This document shows positions 25,092-34,092 of a stretch of 64,000 nucleotides of DNA, in pieces. Each line of letters opens with the position of its first letter. Position 1 is the first letter of the stretch. The notes beneath the pieces are model-generated. The model did not search any database. It was not told the DNA's origin and saw only the letters and a program-made list of their open reading frames with translations. A program made the translations under genes and the position numbers. Source of the stretch: Desulfobacteraceae bacterium. GTDB taxonomy: Bacteria; Desulfobacterota; Desulfobacteria; Desulfobacterales; Desulfobacteraceae. Location: contig JAAEMK010001124.1 of the NCBI GenBank assembly GCA_024225635.1, forward strand, positions 1-64,000, written 5' to 3'.

Positions 25092-25120
25092 TTGACAATT
25101 CCATTTTGATTATCCATACT
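25092..25120 (+). promoter_or_regulatory. Sigma-70 promoter of the thiamine synthesis operon
   Basis: TTGACA at 25092-25097, a 17-base spacer and CATACT at 25115-25120 (four of six matches to TATAAT). Transcription would begin near 25127, shortly before the riboswitch at 25142. Confidence 0.65.
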
Positions 25121-25141
25121 CGCCGGACATTTTGTATTTGC

Positions 25142-25220
25142 TAGGGGAGCTGAAAAGCTGAGAAGGATTAAAAACCTGACCCTTGGAACCTGACACGGTT
25201 AATACCGGCGTAGGAAAGCG
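25142..25220 (+). ncRNA. TPP riboswitch (THI element) of thiS-G-H-F-E-C
   Basis: All conserved blocks of the thiamine pyrophosphate aptamer are present in order: GGGGAGC, GCTGAGA (25157-25163), GACCCTTGGAACCTGA (25179-25193 region), then the TAATACCGGCGTAGG segment. Binding of TPP should lower expression of the downstream synthesis genes. The platform between aptamer and thiS (25221-25348) contains a GAGAACTCTC palindrome and CT-rich stretches that could pair with the GAGGAG site of thiS. Confidence 0.95.
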
Positions 25221-25348
25221 GATCCACACACCTCAAGAGAACTCTCTTTTCAGAGAATTCCACCCGACCATACGGTCTTGGTCTTACTCCGTTTCAAACC
25301 ATACACCACCGCCAGGGTTCCGATTGTTACCAACAAGAGGAGCGAAAC

Positions 25349-25546
25349 ATGGAAATCAAACTCAATGGGGAGAGCCTCAACCTCCCGCAATCCACCCTCA
25401 TGGAACTTGTTCGTCACAGGGGCCTCGATCCCGGGGCTGTTGTCATCGAGCACAATTTAAAGGTCATTGACCAGGATGCCTGGGACACGACCCAAATCAA
25501 CCATGGAGATACAATTGAACTGTTAAGTTTTGTGGGAGGCGGATGA
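25349..25546 (+). CDS. thiS: Sulfur carrier protein ThiS
   Basis: 65 aa beta-grasp protein ending in the diagnostic Gly-Gly tail (FVGGG). AGAGGAGCG precedes the ATG. The C-terminal Gly is adenylated by ThiF and converted to a thiocarboxylate that donates sulfur to ThiG. First gene of the synthesis operon behind a TPP riboswitch; its stop adjoins thiG. Confidence 0.95.
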   Translation: MEIKLNGESLNLPQSTLMELVRHRGLDPGAVVIEHNLKVIDQDAWDTTQINHGDTIELLSFVGGG

Positions 25547-26323
25547 ATGGAAACAACGGATAAACTGATACTGGGAAAAATAGAATTTTCAAGCAGGCTG
25601 TTGACGGGAACGGGCAAGTTTGCCTCAAACGAACTGATCCCCCCCATGCTTGACGCATCCGGCTCCGAGATCATCACGGTGGCCCTCCGGCGCATCGACC
25701 AGGGGGCCGGGGATGACAACATCCTTAAGCACATCCCCAAACACACCACCCTTCTGCCCAACACCTCCGGGGCACGGACCGCCGAGGAGGCCGTTCGCAT
25801 AGCAAGAATCGCCCGCCAGGCGGGGTGCGGCGATTTCATCAAGATCGAGGTGATCACGGACATGCGGTATCTCATGCCGGACAACCAGGAGACATTGAAG
25901 GCGACAAAAATCCTTGCGGATGAGGGGTTTATCGTACTGCCCTATGTCATGCCGGATCTCACCATGGCATACCGTCTTCAGGATGCGGGCGCCGCGGCGG
26001 TCATGCCCCTCGGGTCCCCCATCGGATCCAACCAGGGTATCAGGACACGGCCCATCATCGAGCTTATCATCGGCAGCGTGGAGATCCCCGTGATCGTTGA
26101 CGCCGGAATCGGCAAACCCTCCCAGGCGGCAGAGGCCATGGAGATGGGGGCCGATGCCGTGCTGGTGAACACGGCTATCGCCACCAGCGAAGACCCGGTA
26201 ACGGCAGGCGCGGCTTTTTCAATGGCGGTCAAGGCCGGGCGAATGGCTTATAAAACCGAGATGGGCCAGGAGAGCGTCGTGGCACAGGCCTCATCCCCCC
26301 TTACCGGATTCCTGAGGGGCTAA
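25547..26323 (+). CDS. thiG: Thiazole synthase ThiG
   Basis: 258 aa TIM-barrel enzyme starting [28 protein letters not shown] carries the Schiff-base Lys of the active site, and [30 protein letters not shown] is the conserved phosphate-binding end (quoted in two parts: [20 protein letters not shown] and [10 protein letters not shown]). It combines deoxyxylulose 5-phosphate, dehydroglycine and ThiS thiocarboxylate into the thiazole ring. It lies directly after thiS and 2 bases before thiH. Confidence 0.96.
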   Translation: METTDKLILGKIEFSSRLLTGTGKFASNELIPPMLDASGSEIITVALRRIDQGAGDDNILKHIPKHTTLLPNTSGARTAEEAVRIARIARQAGCGDFIKIEVITDMRYLMPDNQETLKATKILADEGFIVLPYVMPDLTMAYRLQDAGAAAVMPLGSPIGSNQGIRTRPIIELIIGSVEIPVIVDAGIGKPSQAAEAMEMGADAVLVNTAIATSEDPVTAGAAFSMAVKAGRMAYKTEMGQESVVAQASSPLTGFLRG

Positions 26324-26325
26324 CC

Positions 26326-27432
26326 ATGTCGTTTTTAAACCTGATAGAGGAGTTTGAAGATTTCGACTTCGAGGGTCACCTGAACACCGTGACCGACCGG
26401 GATGTTCAAAGGGCCCTCTCCAAGGAGCGTCTGAACCACAAGGATTTCCTGGCCCTCCTGTCCGACCGGGCAGAGCCGTATCTCGAAACCATGGCGTCAA
26501 AGGCAAGGAAGATCACCCTCCAGCACTTTGGACGGACCATCGGGCTCTATGCCCCCATCTACATCTCAGACTACTGTTCCAATCACTGTATTTACTGCGG
26601 ATTCAACTCAACCAACAGCTTCAGGAGAAGAAAGCTTACCATTGACGAGGTGGAGACCGAGGCAAGGCTTCTTGCGGAGACCGGCATCCGCCACGTCATT
26701 CTCCTGACCGGAGAGGCCCCGGCCAAGACCCCCCTGCCCTATCTCGAGGAGTCTGTCAGGGTAATGAGGAAATACTTCTCCTCCCTCTCCCTTGAGATAT
26801 TTCCCATGGATGAGGCCGACTACACGGTTCTCAACCGGGCAGGCGCCGATTCCCTCACCGTCTACCAGGAGACCTATGACAGGGAGGTCTATGAATCGGT
26901 CCATCTTGCCGGCAAAAAAAGGGACTATGGGTGGCGGTTGCTCGCCCCGGAGCGGGGCGCCAGGGCGGGATTCAGATCGGTCAACATCGGGGCATTGTTC
27001 GGACTTGGCAAGATTCATAAGGAGGCCTTTTTCTCAGGGCTCCATGCCCGGTTCCTGGAACACCGCTACCCCGATGTGGAGGTCGGGATTTCGATTCCGA
27101 GGATGAGAAAGGCCGAAGGGGCCATCGATCCCCGGAATATCCTGGACGATCTGAGGTTTGTGCAGTTCATGGCCGCCTACCGGCTCTTCCTGCCCAAGGT
27201 GGGCATCAGCATCTCCACACGGGAAGCGCCGGAATTCAGGGACCGGCTGGTGCATCTCGGCATCACCCGGCTGTCGGCCGGCTGCAAGACCGACGTGGGC
27301 GGCTACGCAAACAGCACCGAAACGGACACGGCCCAGTTCCAGATTTCCGACGAGAGAAGCGTGGACCAGGTGGTGGCCATGATCCGAAACAACGGTTACC
27401 AGCCAGTGTTCAAGGATTGGGACCGGATTTAA
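26326..27432 (+). CDS. thiH: 2-iminoacetate synthase ThiH (radical SAM)
   Basis: 368 aa with the radical SAM cluster motif CSNHCIYCGF (CX3CX2C) near residue 85. Anaerobes use ThiH, which cleaves tyrosine to dehydroglycine, instead of the oxygen-dependent ThiO. Fits the thi operon and the anaerobic character of the genome. C-terminal SAGCKTDVGGY region conserved in the family. Confidence 0.95.
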   Translation: MSFLNLIEEFEDFDFEGHLNTVTDRDVQRALSKERLNHKDFLALLSDRAEPYLETMASKARKITLQHFGRTIGLYAPIYISDYCSNHCIYCGFNSTNSFRRRKLTIDEVETEARLLAETGIRHVILLTGEAPAKTPLPYLEESVRVMRKYFSSLSLEIFPMDEADYTVLNRAGADSLTVYQETYDREVYESVHLAGKKRDYGWRLLAPERGARAGFRSVNIGALFGLGKIHKEAFFSGLHARFLEHRYPDVEVGISIPRMRKAEGAIDPRNILDDLRFVQFMAAYRLFLPKVGISISTREAPEFRDRLVHLGITRLSAGCKTDVGGYANSTETDTAQFQISDERSVDQVVAMIRNNGYQPVFKDWDRI

Positions 27433-27442
27433 GGAGACGGTG

Positions 27443-27973
27443 ATGGAAAGAAAAATCGGCATCGCCGGCATCGGCGGCATCGGATCAAGGGTGGCCGAGC
27501 TCCTGGTACGGTCAGGGGAGCAGCGGCTCAAGCTGATCGATTTCGACAGGGTGGAGAAAACCAACCTCAACCGGCAGTTTTACTTTGCAGAGCAGACAGG
27601 CGGGCTCAAGACCGAGATGCTCAAAAGAAATCTCCTGCAAATACGACCCGAGGCGGCCATCGAAACCGTGAACCAAAAAATTGACAAAGAAAACATCCGC
27701 GCCCTCTTTTCCGACTGCACCATCATCGTGGAGGGATTTGACCGGAAGGAAAGCAAGAAGATGATGGTGGAGGCCTTTGCCCGGACCGGCAAGCAGGTGG
27801 TTTCCGCCTCGGGCATTGCCGGGTCCCGCCTTGACACCATCGGGCGGAAACAGATGGGCAACTGCACCATTGTGGGGGATTTTTCAACGGATGAGGCGGA
27901 AAGCCCCCTGTTTCCCCCAAAAGTGCTGATGGTGGCCGCCATGATGGCCGGCATTGTATTAAAAACAACATAA
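27443..27973 (+). CDS. thiF: ThiS adenylyltransferase ThiF
   Basis: 176 aa from ATG 27443 (AAGGAGACGG upstream; a GTG three bases earlier is possible). E1-like fold with GIGGIGSRVAELL nucleotide-binding loop, then DFDRVEKTNLNRQFYF. The protein is shorter than E. coli ThiF (about 250 aa) and lacks the C-terminal zinc Cys pairs, as in the short ThiF of many anaerobes. Activates ThiS for sulfur transfer. Confidence 0.9.
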   Translation: MERKIGIAGIGGIGSRVAELLVRSGEQRLKLIDFDRVEKTNLNRQFYFAEQTGGLKTEMLKRNLLQIRPEAAIETVNQKIDKENIRALFSDCTIIVEGFDRKESKKMMVEAFARTGKQVVSASGIAGSRLDTIGRKQMGNCTIVGDFSTDEAESPLFPPKVLMVAAMMAGIVLKTT

Positions 27974-27985
27974 GGAGAGGCGTTC

Positions 27986-28627
27986 ATGAAAACCATATTG
28001 AACCCGGGGATCTACGGTATCCTGGCAGAGAAATTCTCCAGGGGACGATCCAATGTGGAAGTTGCGGCAGAGATGGTAAAAGCAGGTGTCACCACCCTCC
28101 AGTACCGGGAAAAACCCGCATCAACAAGCATGGGCAAAATGTACGAGGAGTGTGTCGCCATCAGGAAGATCACAAGAGAGGCAGGGGTCACATTCATCGT
28201 GAACGACCATGCCGACCTTGCTTTGATAGTGGAGGCCGACGGCATCCACACGGGCCAGGACGACCTCCCCCTCAGGGAACTCAGGAAACTTGTGGGACCC
28301 ATGATCATCGGCCGTTCCACCCACTCCCCGGACCAGGCCCGGACGGCTGTCAAGGACGGTGCCGACTACATCGGCGTTGGCCCGATCTTCACCACCCAGA
28401 CCAAAGAGAATGTCTGCGATGCCGTGGGGCTTGGCTACCTTGACCATGTTGTGGCAAACATCGAGATCCCCTTTGTGGCCATCGGCGGCATCAAGGCCGG
28501 CAACCTCGGAGAGGTGGTGAGCCACGGCGCAAAAACCGTCTGCCTTGTCACGGAAATCGTGGGCGCAGATGATATCCGGACAACCATCCAAAATCTTCAA
28601 AATATATACAAGGAAAATATAGCATGA
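27986..28627 (+). CDS. thiE: Thiamine-phosphate synthase, first copy
   Basis: 213 aa TIM barrel. Motifs TLQYREK (pyrophosphate site), FIVNDHADLAL, GIHTGQDD and DYIGVGPIFTTQTKE match ThiE. It couples HMP-pyrophosphate with thiazole phosphate. A second, clearly different thiE is encoded at 30902-31540. The stop overlaps the thiC start by 4 bases (ATGA). Confidence 0.93.
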   Translation: MKTILNPGIYGILAEKFSRGRSNVEVAAEMVKAGVTTLQYREKPASTSMGKMYEECVAIRKITREAGVTFIVNDHADLALIVEADGIHTGQDDLPLRELRKLVGPMIIGRSTHSPDQARTAVKDGADYIGVGPIFTTQTKENVCDAVGLGYLDHVVANIEIPFVAIGGIKAGNLGEVVSHGAKTVCLVTEIVGADDIRTTIQNLQNIYKENIA

Positions 28628-29904
28628 CAAAATATACGACACAGATGGACGCGGCAAGAAAAGGAATCATCACCCCCCAGATGAAGGATGTGCTGGCTTC
28701 AGAGTCGCTCTCAGAGACCGAGCTGCTGCAAAGACTTGCCTCGGGCGAGATTGCCATTCCGGCCAACAAGAATCACACTGAACTTCGCGGCATCGGCATC
28801 GGAACCGGGCTTACAACCAAGGTCAACGTCAATCTCGGGGTATCGGAGGATAAATGCTGTTTCGAGTCTGAAATGAGAAAAGCCGAACTTGCCATCAAAC
28901 ACAATGCCCACTCCATCATGGATCTCTCCATTGTCGGAGATACCCGGGCCTTCAGGCAGCGGCTCATAAATGCCATGCCTGTGATGGTGGGTACGGTTCC
29001 CATCTACGACACCGTGACCCGCACGGGAAAGAAGGCTGCTGACATCACCCTTGACGAATGGTTTGAAACCGTTGAGATCCACGCCCAGGACGGCATCGAT
29101 TTTCTGACCATCCACGCAGGGCTGAACCAGAAGGTGGTAAAGAGCATCCGGACCAACCCCAGGCTCACCGGCGTGATCTCCAGGGGCGGCTCCATCCTCG
29201 TGGAGTGGATGGTGAAGAACGAAAAGGAAAACCCGTTTTACGAGCATTTCGACCGCCTCCTTGACATCTGTGAAAAATACGATGTTTGCCTGAGCCTTGG
29301 GGACGGGCTGCGTCCCGGCTGCCTCAAGGATGCCACGGACGCACCCCAGATCGAAGAGCTCATAACACTGGGGGAACTCACCAAGCGGGCCTGGGCAAGG
29401 AATGTCCAGGTGATGATCGAGGGACCGGGCCATATCCCCCTGAACGAGGTGGAGATGAACATCAAGATGCAGAAGAAGCTGTGCCACAACGCACCCTTTT
29501 ATGTGCTCGGCCCCCTGGTAACCGACATCGCCCCGGGATACGACCACATCACGGCCGCCATCGGAGGCGCCCTGGCCGCCATGCACGGCGCCGACTTTCT
29601 CTGCTACGTGACACCTGCCGAGCACCTTCGCCTTCCGGAGCTTGACGATGTCAAGGAGGGGGTGATTGCAACAAGGATCGCCGCCCATGCGGCCGACATT
29701 GCACAGGGAATCCCCAATGCCATCAATCCTGATCACCAAATGGGCCAATTTCGCATGGACCTTGACTGGGAGGGGCAGTTCAGCGTTGCCATGGATCCTG
29801 AAAAGGCCCGGGCCTACCGGGAATCCTCCCAACCCAGAGAGAAGGAAGCCTGCTCCATGTGCGGAGATTTCTGCGCAGTAAAACGAACCAAGGATCTCTT
29901 CTAA
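28624..29904 (+). CDS. thiC: Phosphomethylpyrimidine synthase ThiC (short type)
   Basis: 426 aa radical SAM enzyme that rearranges aminoimidazole ribotide to HMP phosphate. The C-terminal cluster motif is CSMCGDFC (CX2CX3C), one residue shorter than the CX2CX4C of the long E. coli type. Core sequences RGGSILVEWM, GLRPGC and EGPGHIPLNEVEMN are conserved. Short ThiC enzymes have close relatives (BzaF) making 5-hydroxybenzimidazole for cobamides; the position at the end of a TPP-controlled thi operon favours ThiC. Confidence 0.93.
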   Translation: MTKYTTQMDAARKGIITPQMKDVLASESLSETELLQRLASGEIAIPANKNHTELRGIGIGTGLTTKVNVNLGVSEDKCCFESEMRKAELAIKHNAHSIMDLSIVGDTRAFRQRLINAMPVMVGTVPIYDTVTRTGKKAADITLDEWFETVEIHAQDGIDFLTIHAGLNQKVVKSIRTNPRLTGVISRGGSILVEWMVKNEKENPFYEHFDRLLDICEKYDVCLSLGDGLRPGCLKDATDAPQIEELITLGELTKRAWARNVQVMIEGPGHIPLNEVEMNIKMQKKLCHNAPFYVLGPLVTDIAPGYDHITAAIGGALAAMHGADFLCYVTPAEHLRLPELDDVKEGVIATRIAAHAADIAQGIPNAINPDHQMGQFRMDLDWEGQFSVAMDPEKARAYRESSQPREKEACSMCGDFCAVKRTKDLF

Positions 29905-29917
29905 CAAACGAACAAAC

Positions 29918-30103
29918 GGGGTCAGGCTTAGCTTATTGCAGCTTTACGACAGCCGGGGTCGGGCTTAGCTTATTTCAACAATCCCGATCAAACGAGCAAA
30001 AATACCAATAAGCTAAGCCTGACCCCATCGAAGCGAGCGAAGCAAACTTACCCCACGACGACCCCATCGAAGCGAAAAACAGCAATAAGCTAACCCTGTC
30101 CCC
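29918..30103. repeat. REPIN-like repeat cluster 4 between thiC and thiD
   Basis: A solo forward arm (29918-29938) is followed by a 72-bp element (29955-30026) with type B loop (caacaatcccgatcaaacgag...), then the linker catcgaagcgagcgaagcaaa and a divergent reverse arm at 30083-30103. The last arm contains the stop codon of thiD. It separates the two convergent thiamine operons. Confidence 0.88.
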
Positions 30104-30905
30104 TGGGTGCATGACCCCAAAGGACCGGGCCGTGGCCGTTACCGAGCTTATATTCGGCTCCGGCGATAAGAGCCTGGGTGAGAAACAGCTTGGCCTGCTT
30201 GACAGCCGATGCGATGCCGTGGCCCTTGGCAATGTTTGCCGCAATGGCAGACGACAGGGTGCAGCCGGTGCCGTGGGAGTTGGGGGTATCGACCCGTTCA
30301 CCGTCAAAGGTCACGGTGAGATCGCTCTCTCCGAGATAGAGCAGGTCCATGCATTGGTTTCCGTTCAGGTGGCCCCCCTTTAAGAGGACGGTACTGCACC
30401 CGAGTTCGGCAAGATCCCGGCAGGCCTGTGGCATATCGTCCACGGTGGTGATCTCCCTTCCCAGAAGCACCGACGCCTCGGGAAGGTTCGGGGTGATGAT
30501 CCGGGCAAGGGGAAGGAGCTTTTCCTTTAACGCGGCAATGGCATCGTCCTGGAGGAGCTTATCCCCGCTCTTTGCGATCATGACGGGATCAAGGACCACG
30601 TGCCGGCACTTGTGGTGATCAAGGCGGTCCGCAACAGTTTCGATCACCTCGGGAGAGTGGAGCATGCCGATCTTGACGGCATCGGTTCCGATGTCCTCGA
30701 GCACGGCATCCATCTGTGTTGCAATGAATTCCGGGGGTACCGGATGAATGCCTGTTACGGCAACGGTGTTCTGGGCTGTCAAGGCCGTGATTACCGACAT
30801 GCCGAAGCATCCCAGGGCGGAAAAAGTCTTGAGATCCGCCTGAATTCCGGCGCCGCCGCCGCTGTCAGAACCCGCAATGGTCAATGCCCGATAGTATGTT
30901 TTCAT
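30090..30905 (-). CDS. thiD: Hydroxymethylpyrimidine (phosphate) kinase
   Basis: 271 aa ribokinase-fold enzyme: ALTIAGSDSGGGAGIQADLK (N-terminal substrate site) and SHGTGCTLSSAIAA (anion hole with catalytic Asp region). It phosphorylates HMP twice. It is the last gene of the minus-strand salvage operon. Its final codons (…RGQG-stop) are encoded inside a repeat arm, so the C terminus appears to have been altered by repeat insertion. Overlaps thiE2 by 4 bases. Confidence 0.95.
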   Translation of the reverse strand: MKTYYRALTIAGSDSGGGAGIQADLKTFSALGCFGMSVITALTAQNTVAVTGIHPVPPEFIATQMDAVLEDIGTDAVKIGMLHSPEVIETVADRLDHHKCRHVVLDPVMIAKSGDKLLQDDAIAALKEKLLPLARIITPNLPEASVLLGREITTVDDMPQACRDLAELGCSTVLLKGGHLNGNQCMDLLYLGESDLTVTFDGERVDTPNSHGTGCTLSSAIAANIAKGHGIASAVKQAKLFLTQALIAGAEYKLGNGHGPVLWGHAPRGQG

Positions 30906-31540
30906 TCCCTGCTCTCCTTTTTAATAAGAGGATTTACTGTTTCACAAAGTTTTCTGGCAGCCCCGTACGGGTCGTCCGTCCCGCAGATGGCGGATACCAC
31001 GGCAACGGAATCCGCGCCCGCCCGGATCACGTCCCCGGCATTGGCCGCATCGAGGCCGCCGATGGCAACCAGGGGATGACGGGAAAACCCGTGTATCCTG
31101 GAAAGCCCTTCAAGGCCCCACACCGTTTTCGTATCTGTTTTGGTGGCGGTGGGAAACACCGGGCTCACCCCGAGGTAGTCCACGTCCAGTTCCTGGGCCG
31201 CTTCAACGTCTTCCCAGCTTTCCACCGAGAGACCAATGATCTTATCCGGGCCCAGAAGCTTTCGCGCCAGCACGGCCGGCATGTCGTCCTGGCCGATGTG
31301 GACACCTTCCGCCCCGCAGGCAAGGGCCACGTCGATACGGTCGTTGATAATCAACGGCACACCGGACCCTGCCATGGAAGCCTTGACCCGTATGGCTGTT
31401 TCAACGAACTCCCGGGTGGCGCTGTTCTTTTCCCGGAGCTGGACACAGGAGACGCCCGCGCGAAGGGCCTCGATAACGGTCAGCTCAATGGTTTTCTCCC
31501 GGCAGAGGCCGGGATCCGTTACAAGATAAATGCCTTTCAT
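30902..31540 (-). CDS. thiE: Thiamine-phosphate synthase, second copy
   Basis: 212 aa, starting MKGIYLVTDPGLC. It keeps CVQLREK, PLIINDRIDVAL, GVHIGQDD and DYLGVSPVFPTATKTD, so all active-site elements are intact. It differs strongly from the copy at 27986 and groups by position with salvage genes (thiM upstream, thiD downstream). The two copies may have different kinetics, one serving salvage when only the uptake operon is on. Confidence 0.92.
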   Translation of the reverse strand: MKGIYLVTDPGLCREKTIELTVIEALRAGVSCVQLREKNSATREFVETAIRVKASMAGSGVPLIINDRIDVALACGAEGVHIGQDDMPAVLARKLLGPDKIIGLSVESWEDVEAAQELDVDYLGVSPVFPTATKTDTKTVWGLEGLSRIHGFSRHPLVAIGGLDAANAGDVIRAGADSVAVVSAICGTDDPYGAARKLCETVNPLIKKESRE

Positions 31541-31547
31541 CTATGGC

Positions 31548-32345
31548 TTACTCCCTGAAATAGCGGTCAATGTCATCCCGGGTCAGGCAATACAGGGCAT
31601 CGATAAACCCGGACTGAAGGCTTGCTGGCCCCCTGGCCGTTTCAGCTGCGATTTCGCCGGCAATGCCCATGACCGCCATGGCGTGGGCAACGGCCTCGGC
31701 ATACCGGGAGTTCACGGCGGCAAAGGCGCCGCACAGGGCCGAGGCAGTGCATCCGAGCCCCGTAACCCTTGGCATCATGGGATGCCCATTCTTTATGGCA
31801 ATAAACCCTGTTTTGTCAACAACATAATCGGTTTCGCCGGTGATGCAGACCACGCTGTCGGCGGTCCGGTTCAAGCTTCGGGCCGAATCAAGGGCAAGGC
31901 TTGACTCGCTGGTGCTGTCAACCCCCTTGGTGGCCACCCCGTCCTGGCAAAGGGCCATGATCTCCGACCCGTTGCCCCGGATGATTTCAGGGGAAAACTC
32001 ACCAATGAAGGTGGTTGCCGTTACGGTTCTGTAATGGGTTGCGCCCGCCCCCACGGGATCGATGATGATGGGAATATCGCAGGCATTGGCCTTGCGCGCG
32101 GCCAGGTTCATGGATGAAATCCAGTCGTCGCTCAGGGTGCCGATGTTGATCACCAGGGCCGAGGAGATGGCCGCCATCTCCTCCACTTCCGCCCCGGCAT
32201 GGGCCATCACCGGGGAGGCGCCAAGGGCCAGAAGGGCGTTGGCCGTGGTATTCATGACAACAAAATTGGTAATGTTGTGCACAAGGGGCGCCTGTTCGCG
32301 GATGGCTTTGACGTCCTCCCATATGGTTTCAGGGGTGATATTCAT
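31548..32345 (-). CDS. thiM: Hydroxyethylthiazole kinase
   Basis: 265 aa from ATG 32345 (AAGGAGAC just upstream). Opens with APLVHNITNFVVMNTTANALL, the typical substrate-binding end (quoted: APLVHNITNFVVMNTTANAL), then PVGAGATHYR and GLGCTASALCGAFAA with the anion hole. Recycles the thiazole alcohol from degraded thiamine. Seven bases separate it from thiE2. Confidence 0.94.
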   Translation of the reverse strand: MNITPETIWEDVKAIREQAPLVHNITNFVVMNTTANALLALGASPVMAHAGAEVEEMAAISSALVINIGTLSDDWISSMNLAARKANACDIPIIIDPVGAGATHYRTVTATTFIGEFSPEIIRGNGSEIMALCQDGVATKGVDSTSESSLALDSARSLNRTADSVVCITGETDYVVDKTGFIAIKNGHPMMPRVTGLGCTASALCGAFAAVNSRYAEAVAHAMAVMGIAGEIAAETARGPASLQSGFIDALYCLTRDDIDRYFRE

Positions 32346-32355
32346 AATCGTCTCC

Positions 32356-33303
32356 TTATTTTTCCCAGGTATGGATGATGGTCTTGACATCCACCGGTTT
32401 TTCTATGAGCTTGTGGGCCAGGGCGAAATCGGCAAACTTCTGCCATTTTGCCCCATCCGTCACCCGTGTTTTTGCATAATAGGGACGGGTCAGTTCAAAG
32501 GCCTGGGTCTCGGTGGCCGCATCCGCCTCAGGCACCTGGGCAAGGTAGATTTTAAGGGCCTCGGCAGGTTTTTTCGTTGTGTAGTCCATGGCCTGCTCGA
32601 TGGCCCGTACAAAGCCGTGAACCGCTTCGGGCTTGTCCGCCAGCACCTTTTTGCCGCACACGAAGATCAGCTCCTCGTAATCGGGGATGCCGTGGCGCTC
32701 AAGCTCAAAATAGCCCGACTTGTATCCGTGCTGGGCCATCTCCACGGTCTCGTAGGTCTTGAACGGCCCCATCACCGCATCCACCTTACCGGCGGCAAGG
32801 GCGGGAAGAATGGTAAAGCCCACGTTCACCGGGGTGTACGCCTTCACATTATTAATGGAGGCAAATGCGGCGAGAAGTAAATCCATGAGCCCGGGCACGG
32901 TATAACCGATGGTCTTGCCCTCGAGGTCGGACGGAGAGGAAATGCCCTTTCCCTCAAGGAACATCAATGTGGTCAGGGGATGGTCCACCAGGTGCCCCAC
33001 GACCTTGAGATCAAGGCCCTGGGATGCGGCGATGATGGTCTGGGGCTCGTAGGAGACGGCCAGGTCCACGGTGCCCGCAGCGGCAAGCTTGAGTCCGTCC
33101 GAGGTCTCGGAGGGGCTCATGATATTGACATCAACACCGTTTTTTTCAAAATAGCCGTTTGCCTTTGCGACATAGACGGGAAGATGGTCGATGTTGGGAA
33201 ACCAGTCGAGCATAAGATCAATCTTCTGCTTCGGGGCCGCCTGGAGCCCGGAGGCGAAAGCAAGGACCGCCAGAACAGCGGTAACAAACAAGGTCTTTTT
33301 CAT
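32356..33303 (-). CDS. thiY: ThiY-like (NMT1/THI5) periplasmic pyrimidine-precursor binding protein
   Basis: 315 aa with signal peptide (MKKTLFVTAVLAVLAFASGLQA). The mature part has LDWFPNIDHLPVYVAKANGYF and DLAVSYEPQ, the NMT1/THI5 layout. ThiY proteins bind formyl-aminopyrimidine, a thiamine degradation product. It has 10 bases to thiM and 36 to the permease, under the control of the second TPP riboswitch. Confidence 0.9.
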   Translation of the reverse strand: MKKTLFVTAVLAVLAFASGLQAAPKQKIDLMLDWFPNIDHLPVYVAKANGYFEKNGVDVNIMSPSETSDGLKLAAAGTVDLAVSYEPQTIIAASQGLDLKVVGHLVDHPLTTLMFLEGKGISSPSDLEGKTIGYTVPGLMDLLLAAFASINNVKAYTPVNVGFTILPALAAGKVDAVMGPFKTYETVEMAQHGYKSGYFELERHGIPDYEELIFVCGKKVLADKPEAVHGFVRAIEQAMDYTTKKPAEALKIYLAQVPEADAATETQAFELTRPYYAKTRVTDGAKWQKFADFALAHKLIEKPVDVKTIIHTWEK

Positions 33304-33339
33304 TTAAACTCCTTTTTTCTATAACGGTGCTAAAGGCAC

Positions 33340-34092
33340 CTACATGGGATTATTCTTCCAGGTCACCACCCGCTTCTCAAGCCCTCCAACGAAACTCCAC
33401 AGGAGGAGCCCCATAACGGAAAGCCAGAGGATGGCGGCAAACACGAGATCCACTTTAAGCCGTGCATTGGACTGGATCATAAGATAGCCCAGCCCCTGCT
33501 GTGCGCCCACCCACTCTCCGATCACCGCCCCGATGGTTGCAACGGTCACCCCCACCTTGAGGCCCGCAAAAAAATGGGGCAGGGCCCAGGGCCAGTAGAG
33601 CAACAGCATGGTTTTCCGATACCCGCCGCCCATGAGGCGAAACAGGGTCCTGTAATCCCGGTTGCAGCTTTTGAACCCTTCCAGCAGGCTCACCAGGATG
33701 GGAAAAAAGATGATCACCCCGGCCATGAGCACCTTGCTTGCAATACCATACCCGAGCCAGACCACCAGCAGGGGGGCCAGGGCAAACACCGGGACCGCCT
33801 GGGACGCCACAAGAAACGGGGCAAGGGCCCTCTCCAGGGATGGCATGGCGAACATTGCCATGGCCAGGGGAACGGCGGCCGCCAGGGCAAGGGAGATGCC
33901 CAGCAGGATCTCAAGAAAAGTAACGGCGGCATGGGGGGCGATCAGGGGTGCTTTCATAACCGCAGTGACGGCAATGACGGAGGGAGGGGGCAGGATAAAG
34001 CCGGGCACCCCGAACAAACGGCAGCCCCCCTCCCACAGGCCGAGGATGCCAACCCCTAAAGCCAAAGCGACAAGGTTAGAACGAAGCATCAC
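33340..34092 (-). CDS. thiX: ABC transporter permease for thiamine pyrimidine precursor
   Basis: 250 aa with six predicted helices and the cytoplasmic loop typical of SsuC/TauC-type permeases (LMGGYRKTMLLLYWPWALPH). Family BPD_transp_1. Overlaps the ATPase gene upstream by 17 bases. The C-terminal helix pair ends before a short basic tail. Works with ThiY and ThiZ. Confidence 0.9.
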   Translation of the reverse strand: MMLRSNLVALALGVGILGLWEGGCRLFGVPGFILPPPSVIAVTAVMKAPLIAPHAAVTFLEILLGISLALAAAVPLAMAMFAMPSLERALAPFLVASQAVPVFALAPLLVVWLGYGIASKVLMAGVIIFFPILVSLLEGFKSCNRDYRTLFRLMGGGYRKTMLLLYWPWALPHFFAGLKVGVTVATIGAVIGEWVGAQQGLGYLMIQSNARLKVDLVFAAILWLSVMGLLLWSFVGGLEKRVVTWKNNPM

